Shown here one piece after another: positions 44,788 through 54,433 of a stretch of 64,000 bases of DNA; the first letter of the stretch is position 1, and every line of letters begins with the position of its first letter. The stretch is taken from contig CAMUYQ010000002.1 in assembly GCA_947165025.1 (NCBI GenBank), forward strand, positions 62,001 to 126,000. The letters are read 5' to 3'. The stretch is from an uncultured Lachnospiraceae bacterium. GTDB lineage: Bacteria > Bacillota > Clostridia > Lachnospirales > Lachnospiraceae. A program made the translations under genes and the position numbers. Below the pieces are notes generated by a model. It was not told the DNA's origin. It did not search any database and saw nothing but the letters and a program-made list of their open reading frames with translations.

Positions 44788-47385
44788 ATGGATCGTAGCA
44801 AGCTCAAAAGAAGAGCGATCAAGCTCAGTGTTTCGTTTGTCCTGTTTCTGATATCGCTGTTTGTATCAAACATTCTCCTCAACAGGGGTAATACGGATAT
44901 GACGGCGGAGATGGGAAAAGCTACACTGCCGATCGTATATATGAACGTCAATGACGAATACATAAATCCTCTCCATGGTTATACAACCGAAATGGAGGGG
45001 AATTATTTGCGTGGGCCGATCACACCGCTTATGGCGAACAGATCGGTCTCTTTTCGTGCCGATCTTTATGATGCGGTCATCGCAAAGGTATCATATGAAG
45101 TCAGACCCGTTGATATGTCAAGACTGATAGAGGATACCGAAGTGTCCGATTTTACGTACGACGGTGACGTGATATATGCGACCGCAACGCTCAAGGATCT
45201 GATCGAGGATGATACGGAGTATATGCTCATAATCAAGCTCACGACATCCGGCGGAGCGGTTATCAGGTACTATGCGCGAGTCATCAACAGAGCTGAGCTT
45301 TATCTGTCGGAGAAGATGCAGTTCGTCCGTGATTTTTCGGATAAGACGATGAACAAAAAAGATGCGGACGAGATCAAAAAATATATGGAATCAAATGCGG
45401 AAGGTGACAACAGCAGTTACGCCTATGTCAACATCCACTCAAGCTTCAGGCAGCTTACATGGGGTGATATTGATCCGGTTCTGATATCCGACAAGGACAT
45501 GGAGATATTTGAGATAGACGAGACGACGGCATCGATCAGACTGACGTATCAGGTTGAGGTATTGTCACAGGTGCTGAACGTGTCTGAATTCTTCAGGGTG
45601 CTTCGCGGAAAACGAATGTATCTGATGGAATATGAGAGGATCGCCGATCAGGTGTTTGACGAAACAAAGAACGTTGTCGTCAACGGGAAGATCATTCACG
45701 GGATAGTTCATAAAAAACCGGTGGCGATCGAGAATTCAAACGCTTCGATATATGCCTTTGTTCAGCAGAACGCTCTTTTTTCCTATAACAGTTCCACAAA
45801 GACGATAGCAAGACTGTTTGCTTTTTCGGACAAGGACAATAACGATGCCAGGACAAGATACGATGCACATTCGATCAAACCGATGATGATCGATGGAGTC
45901 GGAAATACGTGGTTTATAGTATATGGCTACATGAACCGAGGCATCAATGAAGGAAGAATGGGTGTGTCGCTTTACTATTACGATTGTGCGATGAACACCA
46001 TAGAGGAGCAGCTGTTCATTCCTTATACAAAATCATATGACATACTTGCCAAAGAGATCGATAATCTTGCATATATCAGTAACAGAAACAGAATGTACAT
46101 CTTCCTTGACGGTTCGGTCTATACGGTCAATATCGCATCAAGGGAATCTGAGACGATGCAGAGCAGCATAAGCGAAACGGGATTTTTCGCATCGGATGAT
46201 GAGAGCATCATCGCATGGCAGACAGGTGAATCGGTTATCGATTATACGGAGATACAGCTGTTCCGATTAAATTCCATGACACCGTCCGTGATCCCTTCAT
46301 CTGCTGGAGAGATCGTCATTCCGCTCGGATTCATGGATAATGATGTGATATATGGAAGCGCGAGAGTATCCGATATAACCACGGATTATACGGGAAAGAC
46401 GATGATCCCTATGTACAGCGTGAAGATACAGGATCAGAACGGAAACCTTCTGAAGGACTACAGACAGGACGGTATATTTGTTCTCGGAATAGAAAAATCG
46501 GACAATATGATCATACTGTCGAGAGTTGCAAAGGACCCCGAAACCGGTCTGTTCACAAGGATCGATGATGACCAGATAGTGAACAACAAAACCCAGACAA
46601 CACTTAAGAACAAACTGTCGACAGTTGTCACGGAGAGTACCGAGACAACTTATCAGACTGTTCTGTACAAGCCGGGAGAGGTAGATCCGGCCTCGATAAA
46701 GATCACCAATCCGAAGGAGGTTGTGTTCGAAGGAAGCAGGGACGTTATGCTTGAGGGAGATGACACGTTGAAGAGATATTACGTGTATGCGAAAGGTGAG
46801 CTTGAGGGAATATACACTTCCGCATCCGAGGCGGTAAGCGTGGCCAGTGACGCATTCGGAGTTGTTACAAACAGAAAAATGGCATATGTTTGGGAAAGTG
46901 CCGACAGAAAACCTTCGGTAAAACTGTCTGATCTTGAGATATCAGGTTCAGCAGAAAGCGCTCCGGCAAAGGAAGAGGAAGCGACGACAGCAGAAGGAGA
47001 AGAAGAGAACATCGAAGGTGAGAGCACACCGTCATCATATGTTAAGAGTATAGACATGATGCTGCAGTCGGGAGGCGTTTACAAGAGCAGCGAAGAGGAG
47101 ATAAGGACAAAATCACTCGTGAAGGTTCTGTCCGACAATATGGATGCGGACATCCTCGACCTGTCAGGATGCTCACTTTCGGATGTGCTGTTCTATCCGT
47201 CCGCGGGAATCCCCGTAATGGCTATGACCGGCGAGGGAAACGCAGTCATAATAATGGGATATGATGCGAAGAATACGATACTGTACGATCCGAATGAAGA
47301 CAGGGTATACAAGATGGGGATGAACGATTCGGCGAAGCTGTTCGAGAGGGCCGGAAACCGCTTCATCACATACATTCCAAATTAA
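44788..47385 (+). CDS. Large membrane-anchored protein of unknown function with C39-like end
   Basis: The 865-aa protein begins with a basic patch and one membrane helix (~12-31), so the rest is outside. Residues ~350-620 show beta-propeller-like repeats (AKEIDNLAYISNRNRMYIFL and similar). An acidic linker (~725-760) leads to a final domain ending GNAVIIMGYDAKNTILYDPN, which is the C39_2 papain-like pattern. The His normally before AVxxxGYD is Asn, and the expected early Cys appears only as LSGCSLSDV, so it may be inactive. It is co-transcribed with the atp genes (12-nt gap). I do not know its role. Confidence 0.75.
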   Translation: MDRSKLKRRAIKLSVSFVLFLISLFVSNILLNRGNTDMTAEMGKATLPIVYMNVNDEYINPLHGYTTEMEGNYLRGPITPLMANRSVSFRADLYDAVIAKVSYEVRPVDMSRLIEDTEVSDFTYDGDVIYATATLKDLIEDDTEYMLIIKLTTSGGAVIRYYARVINRAELYLSEKMQFVRDFSDKTMNKKDADEIKKYMESNAEGDNSSYAYVNIHSSFRQLTWGDIDPVLISDKDMEIFEIDETTASIRLTYQVEVLSQVLNVSEFFRVLRGKRMYLMEYERIADQVFDETKNVVVNGKIIHGIVHKKPVAIENSNASIYAFVQQNALFSYNSSTKTIARLFAFSDKDNNDARTRYDAHSIKPMMIDGVGNTWFIVYGYMNRGINEGRMGVSLYYYDCAMNTIEEQLFIPYTKSYDILAKEIDNLAYISNRNRMYIFLDGSVYTVNIASRESETMQSSISETGFFASDDESIIAWQTGESVIDYTEIQLFRLNSMTPSVIPSSAGEIVIPLGFMDNDVIYGSARVSDITTDYTGKTMIPMYSVKIQDQNGNLLKDYRQDGIFVLGIEKSDNMIILSRVAKDPETGLFTRIDDDQIVNNKTQTTLKNKLSTVVTESTETTYQTVLYKPGEVDPASIKITNPKEVVFEGSRDVMLEGDDTLKRYYVYAKGELEGIYTSASEAVSVASDAFGVVTNRKMAYVWESADRKPSVKLSDLEISGSAESAPAKEEEATTAEGEEENIEGESTPSSYVKSIDMMLQSGGVYKSSEEEIRTKSLVKVLSDNMDADILDLSGCSLSDVLFYPSAGIPVMAMTGEGNAVIIMGYDAKNTILYDPNEDRVYKMGMNDSAKLFERAGNRFITYIPN

Positions 47386-47393
47386 ACCATCAT

Positions 47394-47530
47394 GGTGAGT
47401 GGCGTGTATATGTTCCGAAAAAACCTTGTGAAGGGGCCTGCGCTTGGCGAGGTGTTTTCGAGCCTAGCGTCAGCTGCGCCTGAACAGGAGCGGGAGCGCG
47501 TTTTTGAGGAATATATACACGCCGCTCACC
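47394..47530. repeat. 137-nt palindromic repeat, copy 2
   Basis: The same 137-nt element as at 16403, again between genes and in the same orientation relative to the plus strand. Arms run GGTGAGTGGCGTGTATATG and CATATA-free complement ending GCCGCTCACC. Here a frame opens at ATG 47410 and closes at TAA 47533-47535: 41 codons starting MFRKNLVKGPALGEVF and ending EEYIHAAHQ, preceded only by a weak GGTGAG. The core is nearly identical to copy 1, while the arm changes are compensatory. Confidence 0.8.
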
Positions 47531-47581
47531 AATAATATATTTACGGTGAAGATAGCATAACAATCATGGGAGGATGATTTC

Positions 47582-48697
47582 ATGGATGAGAGATTAAAGA
47601 AGCTTGCACACAATCTGGTGAATTACTCGGTTGCTGTAAAGCCGGGTGACAAGGTCTGGATCAACTATATCGGAGAGACCACATATGATCTTGCAAGAGT
47701 ACTTGTAAAGGAAGTATATGCGGCGGGAGGAATTCCGTTTCCGCATTGCGAGGACCAGCGCGTTCACAGGGAAGTACTGATGGGATGCAGCGATGAGCAG
47801 CTGAAGATCATGTGTGAGACAGACAGCCTTATGATGTCGAAGATGGACTGTTTTATCGGAGTCAGGGGAGCAGGCAATGCATCAGAGCTTGCCGATGTTC
47901 CTTCCGAGAAGATATCTCTGTACAACAAACTGTATTCGTCACCGGTCCATCACGGGATAAGAGTGCCGAAGACGAGATGGGTCGTGCTCCGTTTTCCTAC
48001 GGAGGGAATGGCTCAGCTTATGGATTCAAGCTATGAGGCATTTGAAGATTTTTATTACAACGTCTGCAATCTTGACTATGCAAAGATGGGCAAGGCAATG
48101 GAGAACCTGGTCGATCTGATGAACAGGACTGACAGAGTCCGTATAACGGCCAAGGATACGAAACTGTCATTTTCGATAAAAGGGATACCAGCGATCAAAT
48201 GTGACGGTCATATGAACATTCCCGACGGTGAGGTGTACACGGCACCGGTCAGGGATTCGGTGAACGGGATCATCACATACAATACGCCTTCAAGATATGA
48301 AGGATTCACCTATGAAAACGTATCGCTGGAGTTTAAGGACGGAAAGATAATAAAGGCTACTGCAAATGACAGCGAGCGGGCAAACAGGTTATTCGACACT
48401 GATGAGGGTGCAAGATATGTAGGTGAATTTGCGATCGGAGTTAATCCGTATGTATTAAAGCCGATGAAAGAGATACTGTTTGACGAGAAGATATGCGGAA
48501 GCATCCACTTTACTCCGGGAATGAGCTACGATGATGCTCCCAATGGAAACAAATCGGCGATCCACTGGGATCTTGTCCTGATACAGACAAAAGAGTACGG
48601 CGGAGGAGAGATATTCTTTGATGACGTGCTGATCCGCAAAGACGGCAGATTTGTGATACCGGAACTTGAATGCCTGAATCCTGAAAATCTCATGTAA
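47582..48697 (+). CDS. M29-family aminopeptidase
   Basis: The 371-aa protein is a leucyl aminopeptidase of clan M29 (thermophilic AmpS/T type). The metal-site segments are visible: NIPDGEVYTAP with Glu, YVGEFAIG with Glu, SIHFTPGMSY with His and SAIHWDLVL with His and Asp. It removes N-terminal residues from peptides in the cytosol. GGAGG lies 9 nt before the ATG. It stands alone between repeat copy 2 and a convergent terminator. Confidence 0.92.
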   Translation: MDERLKKLAHNLVNYSVAVKPGDKVWINYIGETTYDLARVLVKEVYAAGGIPFPHCEDQRVHREVLMGCSDEQLKIMCETDSLMMSKMDCFIGVRGAGNASELADVPSEKISLYNKLYSSPVHHGIRVPKTRWVVLRFPTEGMAQLMDSSYEAFEDFYYNVCNLDYAKMGKAMENLVDLMNRTDRVRITAKDTKLSFSIKGIPAIKCDGHMNIPDGEVYTAPVRDSVNGIITYNTPSRYEGFTYENVSLEFKDGKIIKATANDSERANRLFDTDEGARYVGEFAIGVNPYVLKPMKEILFDEKICGSIHFTPGMSYDDAPNGNKSAIHWDLVLIQTKEYGGGEIFFDDVLIRKDGRFVIPELECLNPENLM

Positions 48698-48701
48698 AAA
48701 T

Positions 48702-48737
48702 AAAACAGGGGGACGCCGTCCTCCTGTTTTGTTTTTA
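48702..48737. terminator. Bidirectional terminator
   Basis: AAAACAGG-GGACG pairs with CGTCC-CCTGTTTT, flanked by T on the right and A on the left. It serves both the aminopeptidase gene and the convergent GT2 gene. Confidence 0.88.
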
Positions 48738-49451
48738 CTACTGTTCTACTTTGTCGTTTATCACGATAAAACTTCTGATCGATGACAGCCCCACCTTGAT
48801 TATCTTGATGATATTGATGGAGTTCTTGCCGCCCTGGCGCGGGCGGAAAGAGATCGGTATGAAATGGACCTTCTGGCGGCGCTTCTTGTATATCGCGGAA
48901 AGAGCGACGTTTGTAAGGAAAAAATCATCCGGTATGTACTTAAGGTTTTCCCTGAGTGTTTTAGCGCTCATCAGTCTGTAAGGTGTGTTCGCATCAAGAA
49001 CATATACCTTGAAACAGATATAAACAACAAGGCGGAGTATCTTGGTCACAAACACTCTTGAGAGACCGTCGCGTCTCTTGTTCCTGTATCCGATCGACAC
49101 GTCGTATTTATCCCTCGCGATCCAGAAAGGCTCAAATTCCGAAGGAAGCGTCTGTCCGTCCGAATCGGTCTGGAAAACATAGTCAGCCCCGTTTTCAAGG
49201 GCATATTTGTATCCGTACATAACGGTTGCACCATGCCCTGCGTTCTGTTTGGTAAGCGCGGTAAGAAGGGGCATTGAACGGCTCATTTCCTGAAGGATCG
49301 AGAAAGTATTATCGCGGCTTCCGTCGTCGATCACAACAAGTCTTGAATCCGTGCCGTACTTCTCGACGAGAGGATACCAGTCACTTACGACCTGTCTGAT
49401 ATTATCCTGTTCATTGTATGCGGGAATGATGATGAATAATCTGTCTGACAT
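48738..49451 (-). CDS. GT2 family glycosyltransferase
   Basis: The 237-aa protein has a GT-A fold: IIIPAYNEQDNIRQVV, VIDDGSRDNT, the DXD-type FQTDSDGQTLPSEF and SFRPRQGGKNSINIIK at the C terminus, as in polyprenyl-phosphate glucosyl/mannosyl transferases. It lacks the C-terminal two-helix anchor of GtrB-like enzymes but has one hydrophobic stretch (RLVVYICFKVYVL). It probably loads a sugar on a lipid phosphate for a surface glycan. It is divergent from the vanW gene. Confidence 0.88.
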   Translation of the reverse strand: MSDRLFIIIPAYNEQDNIRQVVSDWYPLVEKYGTDSRLVVIDDGSRDNTFSILQEMSRSMPLLTALTKQNAGHGATVMYGYKYALENGADYVFQTDSDGQTLPSEFEPFWIARDKYDVSIGYRNKRRDGLSRVFVTKILRLVVYICFKVYVLDANTPYRLMSAKTLRENLKYIPDDFFLTNVALSAIYKKRRQKVHFIPISFRPRQGGKNSINIIKIIKVGLSSIRSFIVINDKVEQ

Positions 49452-49524
49452 ATAGACCCCCTGTTTATTGAAATCTTCTATATTTTACACCATTTACGAT
49501 GTTAATTAAAGCCTATTCTTCCGC

Positions 49525-49553
49525 TTGTTTAAACAGGCTTTGCGTGATATACT
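49525..49553 (+). promoter_or_regulatory. Promoter of the vanW-like gene
   Basis: TTGTTT (49525-49530), 17 nt, TGATATACT with extended -10 (49545-49553). AAAGCCT (49508) and AGGCTTT (49535) form an inverted repeat across the -35 region. Confidence 0.55.
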
Positions 49554-49587
49554 AATTCATAGCGCGTAAACGTGAAGGAGAGAGATT

Positions 49588-50604
49588 ATGATGAGAAGAT
49601 TACGGAAGATCACGGCAGTTCTGACAGCGCTTTTTGCGCTTTCGATCATTTTCCCCGAAAATGTTCTTGCCGATTCGGTCACAAGTGTTGTTATGACCTA
49701 TCAGGACAAGACATATACAAAGCAGTTTTACGGAACGGAAGTTGAGAAGATCAGGGCCGGTGAAAATACAGACGGATTAAGGGATATCGGCGGTCTTATA
49801 GACAGCCTTACATATCTGATGAACGGAGATGTGAAGATAGACAAGTCTGCTGTAACAGCGGCTGTTAAATCTTCGATCATCGCAGGCCAGACAGGGATCA
49901 ACATAGATCTTTCAAAATATGTTGAAGGAGCTTCGTCTGCACCTGTTGCAAACACAACACCTTCGACAGAAAATGCCGCATCATCCGATACGGCACAGAC
50001 AGCATCAACACCGATGGTCGGTGCAGGATATAAGCTGTCGGAAGCATCAACAAAGTTCAGAGCTAACGAGGACAGGGCACAGAATATCAGAAATGCGGCA
50101 AGCAAGATAAACGGTATGGTCATCATGCCGGGACAGCTTTTTTCGTGCACGACCGCATTCGGACCGAGACTTACTTCAAACGGTTACGGACTCGGAAATG
50201 TCATTTCCGGAGATACATATGTAAAGGGAGTAGGCGGTGGAATATGCCAGGTAAGCTCCACACTCAATCTTGCGGTGCTCCGTGCGGGGATAGTACCCGT
50301 TGAGCGTCACAATCACAGTCACAGATCAAGCTATATAGCATCCGGACTTGATGCAACTATATCGGGTACAAGTCTTGATTACAAGTTCATCAATCCTTAT
50401 GATGCGCCTATTTATATTTCGGCCGTTACAAACGGCGGTGTCATTTCCATTTCCATTTTTTCGACGGAAGACGTGTTCAAGGGCATAACATATGAACCGG
50501 CAGTTTCCGGAGGCAAGATGTCGAACACGACCCACATCATCGGAAAACTTGCGGGTGTACAGATAAGCGACAGGGTTGCCTACAGCAGCAGGTATAAACA
50601 GTAG
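49588..50604 (+). CDS. VanW-family exported protein
   Basis: The 338-aa protein has a signal peptide (1-~28, ending VLADS), a low-complexity linker (~108-135, Thr/Ser/Ala rich) and a VanW domain (~150-310) with FSCTTAFGPRLTSNGYG and VGGGICQVSSTLNLAVLRAG. VanW domains are common in Firmicutes surface proteins and may bind or process wall material, but have no proven activity; glycopeptide resistance is not implied. GGAGAG precedes the ATG. Confidence 0.85.
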   Translation: MMRRLRKITAVLTALFALSIIFPENVLADSVTSVVMTYQDKTYTKQFYGTEVEKIRAGENTDGLRDIGGLIDSLTYLMNGDVKIDKSAVTAAVKSSIIAGQTGINIDLSKYVEGASSAPVANTTPSTENAASSDTAQTASTPMVGAGYKLSEASTKFRANEDRAQNIRNAASKINGMVIMPGQLFSCTTAFGPRLTSNGYGLGNVISGDTYVKGVGGGICQVSSTLNLAVLRAGIVPVERHNHSHRSSYIASGLDATISGTSLDYKFINPYDAPIYISAVTNGGVISISIFSTEDVFKGITYEPAVSGGKMSNTTHIIGKLAGVQISDRVAYSSRYKQ

Positions 50605-50613
50605 GAGACCGTA

Positions 50614-51228
50614 ATGCGAAAAAAGATAACAACATTTTTGCTACAGACCGTTGCGATAGCAGCACTGTACACGATCATAACGGTCATACAGGAAAAAACG
50701 GTGGGATTCACCAAGGATGCGATCCAGTCCAGACTGGCGGAAGCACTGACCATTCTTCCCGTATTCACTCCTGCTGCGATACCGGGGCTGTTCCTGGGAT
50801 GTCTGGCGGCTGACTACATAGTACTGATCTACTTCCAGACCGCACCGGTTCCGCTGGAACCTTTCTATTGGGACATGATATGCGGAAGTCTTTCGACAAT
50901 GCTGGCCGCGATAGTAACATATTCGATCAGGAAGAAGATAAAGAAACAGAAATATGTGGCAGCCATTCCGCCCATAGTGATCAATATGATCGTTCTTCCG
51001 CTCTTATTCACTTTTAAATACAGGCTCGATGAGTCGTTCTGGTATTATGTGGCATCGATAGGAGTCGGAGAACTGCTCGCATGCGGTATTTTCGGAACGG
51101 CACTTCTGCTCGTTCTTGATGATTACAAGGAAAGACTGTTCCCGTCATTTTCATTGGATGACAGTACAAAAGAAGATAAAACGGAAGATATAACAGAAGC
51201 AACAGGAGATATGGAAGACGATGTATAA
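50614..51228 (+). CDS. QueT-family membrane transporter
   Basis: The 204-aa membrane protein shows the QueT pattern IQSRLAEALTILPVFTPAAI and GLFLGCLAADYI, with about five helices and an acidic tail. QueT proteins are substrate-binding (S) components of ECF transporters thought to take up queuine or its precursors. No ECF ATPase genes are nearby, so it would share a general module. No PreQ1 riboswitch is visible since only 9 nt separate it from vanW. It overlaps ileS by 8 nt. Confidence 0.78.
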   Translation: MRKKITTFLLQTVAIAALYTIITVIQEKTVGFTKDAIQSRLAEALTILPVFTPAAIPGLFLGCLAADYIVLIYFQTAPVPLEPFYWDMICGSLSTMLAAIVTYSIRKKIKKQKYVAAIPPIVINMIVLPLLFTFKYRLDESFWYYVASIGVGELLACGIFGTALLLVLDDYKERLFPSFSLDDSTKEDKTEDITEATGDMEDDV

Positions 51229-54200
51229 AAAGGTATCAACGGACCTCGGATTTGTCGACAGGGAGAAAGAGATCGAAAAGTTCTGGGCCGAAAACAATAT
51301 TTTCGAGAAGAGCATGAAAAACCGTGAGGGTCATCAGACTTACATGTTCTATGACGGCCCCCCGACAGCTAACGGCAAGCCTCATATCGGACATGTCCTG
51401 ACACGTGTCATCAAGGATATGATACCGAGATACCGCACGATGAAGGGATACTATGTTCCCCGTAAGGCCGGATGGGATACTCACGGTCTTCCGGTTGAAC
51501 TTGAAGTTGAAAAGCTTCTCGGACTTGACGGTAAGGAGCAGATCGAAGAATACGGACTTGCACCTTTTATTGACAAGTGTAAGGAAAGTGTCTGGAAATA
51601 CAAAGGTATGTGGGAGGATTTTTCGGGTACGGTTGGATTCTGGGCCGACATGAACGATCCTTACGTAACGTACCACGATGATTTTATCGAATCCGAGTGG
51701 TGGGCTCTCAAGACGATATGGGATAAGGGACTTCTGTACAAGGGTTTTAAGATAGTACCTTACTGCCCGAGATGCGGAACACCTCTGTCATCGCACGAGG
51801 TTGCCCAGGGATATAAGACTCTCAAGGAGAGGACTGCGATCGTCAGATTCAAGATCAAGGATGAGGATGCGTATTTCCTTGCATGGACGACAACTCCGTG
51901 GACGCTTGCCAGCAATATCGGTCTTTGCGTCAATCCCGAAGATACATATGTAAAGGTCAAGGCAGCTGACGGATATACATATATCCTTGCAGAGGCGCTT
52001 GCCGACAGCGTTCTTTCGGGTATTGAAAGAGAAGAGGGAACACCTGCATACGAGGTGCTTGAGACATACAAAGGCACGGATCTTGAATACAAAGAGTATG
52101 AACCGCTTTACGAATGTGCAAAGGCATGCGCCGATGCACAGAACAAAAAAGCGTTCTTCGTATACTGTGATGATTATGTAACAATGGCAGACGGTACCGG
52201 TATCGTTCACATCGCACCTGCATTCGGTGAAGATGATGCGAGAGTCGGCCGTAAATACGACGCACCGTTTGTTCAGATGGTTGATGAAAAGGGTGTCATG
52301 AAAGACGAGACACCGTTTGCAGGAATGCGAGCGAAGCCTACACAGGCCGAGATTGATGCGGGCGCGGTAAGTGCCGATCCGGAAGTATTAAAGGAACTTG
52401 ATAAGAGAGGTATCCTTTTCTCGGCGCCCAAGGTTGAACATGATTATCCGCACTGCTGGAGATGTTCGACACCGCTCATCTATTATGCACGTGAATCGTG
52501 GTATATAGAGATGACAAAGGTCAGGGATGACCTTATCAAAAACAACAATACGATCAACTGGATCCCCGAATCGATCGGAACAGGAAGATTCGGAAACTGG
52601 CTTGAGAACATTCAGGACTGGGCTGTTTCGCGTAACCGCTACTGGGGAACGCCGCTTAATGTCTGGGAGTGCGAATGCGGTCACAGACATGCGATCGGAA
52701 GCCGTGAGGAACTGAAGGAAATGTCCGGCCGCGACGATGCGCTGACAGTTGAGCTTCACAGACCATACATAGATGAGATCACGATCACCTGCCCGAAGTG
52801 TGGTAAGCAGATGAAGAGGGTTCCCGAGGTCATTGACTGCTGGTTTGATTCGGGAGCGATGCCTTTTGCACAGTACCACTATCCGTTTGAGAACAAGGAG
52901 ATATTCGAGTCGAGATTCCCGGCACAGTTCATTTCCGAGGCGGTTGACCAGACAAGAGGATGGTTCTATTCGCTTCTTGCCGAGTCGACGCTGCTCTTCA
53001 ACAAGGCTCCGTATGAGAACGTTATAGTTCTCGGTCTCGTCCTTGACGAGAACGGAGAGAAGATGAGCAAATCCAAAGGTAATGCTGTCGATCCTTTTGA
53101 TGCATTAAAGACCATGGGTGCCGATGCAATAAGATGGTATTTCTACATCAATTCTGCACCGTGGCTTCCGAACAGGTTCCATGACAAGGCGGTCATGGAA
53201 GGACAGAGAAAGTTTATGGGAACACTGTGGAACACATATGCGTTCTTCGTTCTGTACGCGAACATAGATAACTTTGATGCAACGAAATATGAGCTTAAAT
53301 ACGACAGCCTTCCGGTAATGGATAAATGGATCCTGTCAAAGCTTCATTCGACGATAGGCAGTGTTGACAAAAACCTTGAGAATTATCAGATACCCGAAGC
53401 TGCAAGAGCGCTTCAGGATTTCGTCGAGGATCTGTCCAACTGGTACGTAAGGCGCTGCCGTGAACGTTTCTGGGCAAAGGGAATGGAGCAGGACAAGATC
53501 AACGCATACATGACGCTCTATACCTGCCTTGTTGAGATATCGAAGGCAGCGGCTCCTATGATCCCGTTCATGACGGAGCAGATATATCAGAACCTTGTGC
53601 GTTCCGTAGACAGCAGCGCACCCGAGAGTGTTCATCTGTGTGATTTTCCCACCGTCAGACAGGAGTGGATCAACACAGAGCTTGAAGCGGACATGGATCA
53701 CGTCCTTAAGAGCGTCGTGATGGGAAGAGCGTGCAGAAACGCCGCAAACATCAAGAACAGACAACCGATCGCAAAGATGTTCATCAAAGCCGACTTTAAG
53801 CTTGATGAATTCTATGTACAGATCATCGAAGACGAGCTTAATGTCAAGAAAGTGGAGTTTACCGATGATGTCCGTGCTTTCACGACATATATCATGAAGC
53901 CTCAGCTCAAGACGGTAGGCCCGAAGTATGGAAAGTTCCTTGGCGGTATTCAGAAGCATCTGTCAACGGTCGACGGAAATGCCGCAATGGACGAACTCGA
54001 ATCTTCAGGAGCGCTGAGATTTGATGTTGACGGCAATCCGATAGAGCTTACAAAAGACGATCTTCTGATCGAGATGACGCAGCAGGAGGGCTTTGAATCG
54101 CTGAATGAGGGCGGTATCACGGTCGTACTCGACACTAAGCTTACGGACGAGCTCATTGAAGAAGGATTTGTCCGTGAGATCGTATCAAAGGTCCAGACGA

Positions 54201-54409
54201 TGCGTAAAGAAGCCGGATTCGAGGTCATGGACAGGATCAGGGTGTTCGCGAAGGATAACGAAAAGATCGCAGGTGTGCTTACAGCCAATAAGGATGCGAT
54301 CTCGAAGGAGGTTCTTGCGGATGATATCGTGATCGGAGAAACCGACGGATATGTCAAGGATTGGAACATAAACGGAGAAAACGTTACACTTGGTGTAAAG
54401 AAACAATAA
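51221..54409 (+). CDS. ileS: Isoleucyl-tRNA synthetase
   Basis: The 1062-aa class I synthetase has the HIGH motif in PPTANGKPHIGHVLTR, KMSKSKGN, the CP1 editing domain (~190-400) and two zinc-type Cys clusters (CPRCGTPLSSHE; CECGHRHA and CPKCGKQ). The length and C-terminal layout suit the longer type 2 IleRS clade, known for lower mupirocin sensitivity; this is inference. It charges tRNA-Ile. Because it overlaps the QueT gene there is no T-box leader, which is unusual for a Firmicutes aminoacyl-tRNA synthetase. Confidence 0.95.
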   Translation: MYKKVSTDLGFVDREKEIEKFWAENNIFEKSMKNREGHQTYMFYDGPPTANGKPHIGHVLTRVIKDMIPRYRTMKGYYVPRKAGWDTHGLPVELEVEKLLGLDGKEQIEEYGLAPFIDKCKESVWKYKGMWEDFSGTVGFWADMNDPYVTYHDDFIESEWWALKTIWDKGLLYKGFKIVPYCPRCGTPLSSHEVAQGYKTLKERTAIVRFKIKDEDAYFLAWTTTPWTLASNIGLCVNPEDTYVKVKAADGYTYILAEALADSVLSGIEREEGTPAYEVLETYKGTDLEYKEYEPLYECAKACADAQNKKAFFVYCDDYVTMADGTGIVHIAPAFGEDDARVGRKYDAPFVQMVDEKGVMKDETPFAGMRAKPTQAEIDAGAVSADPEVLKELDKRGILFSAPKVEHDYPHCWRCSTPLIYYARESWYIEMTKVRDDLIKNNNTINWIPESIGTGRFGNWLENIQDWAVSRNRYWGTPLNVWECECGHRHAIGSREELKEMSGRDDALTVELHRPYIDEITITCPKCGKQMKRVPEVIDCWFDSGAMPFAQYHYPFENKEIFESRFPAQFISEAVDQTRGWFYSLLAESTLLFNKAPYENVIVLGLVLDENGEKMSKSKGNAVDPFDALKTMGADAIRWYFYINSAPWLPNRFHDKAVMEGQRKFMGTLWNTYAFFVLYANIDNFDATKYELKYDSLPVMDKWILSKLHSTIGSVDKNLENYQIPEAARALQDFVEDLSNWYVRRCRERFWAKGMEQDKINAYMTLYTCLVEISKAAAPMIPFMTEQIYQNLVRSVDSSAPESVHLCDFPTVRQEWINTELEADMDHVLKSVVMGRACRNAANIKNRQPIAKMFIKADFKLDEFYVQIIEDELNVKKVEFTDDVRAFTTYIMKPQLKTVGPKYGKFLGGIQKHLSTVDGNAAMDELESSGALRFDVDGNPIELTKDDLLIEMTQQEGFESLNEGGITVVLDTKLTDELIEEGFVREIVSKVQTMRKEAGFEVMDRIRVFAKDNEKIAGVLTANKDAISKEVLADDIVIGETDGYVKDWNINGENVTLGVKKQ

Positions 54410-54433
54410 AAATGTCAAACAGGAGGATTGTTC

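Noticed and set aside
49588-50604. Vancomycin resistance determinant
   Set aside because: VanW domains occur in many susceptible Firmicutes and no vanA/B/H/X genes are nearby.
50580-50614. PreQ1 riboswitch before the QueT gene
   Set aside because: Only 9 nt separate the genes; there is no room for an aptamer.
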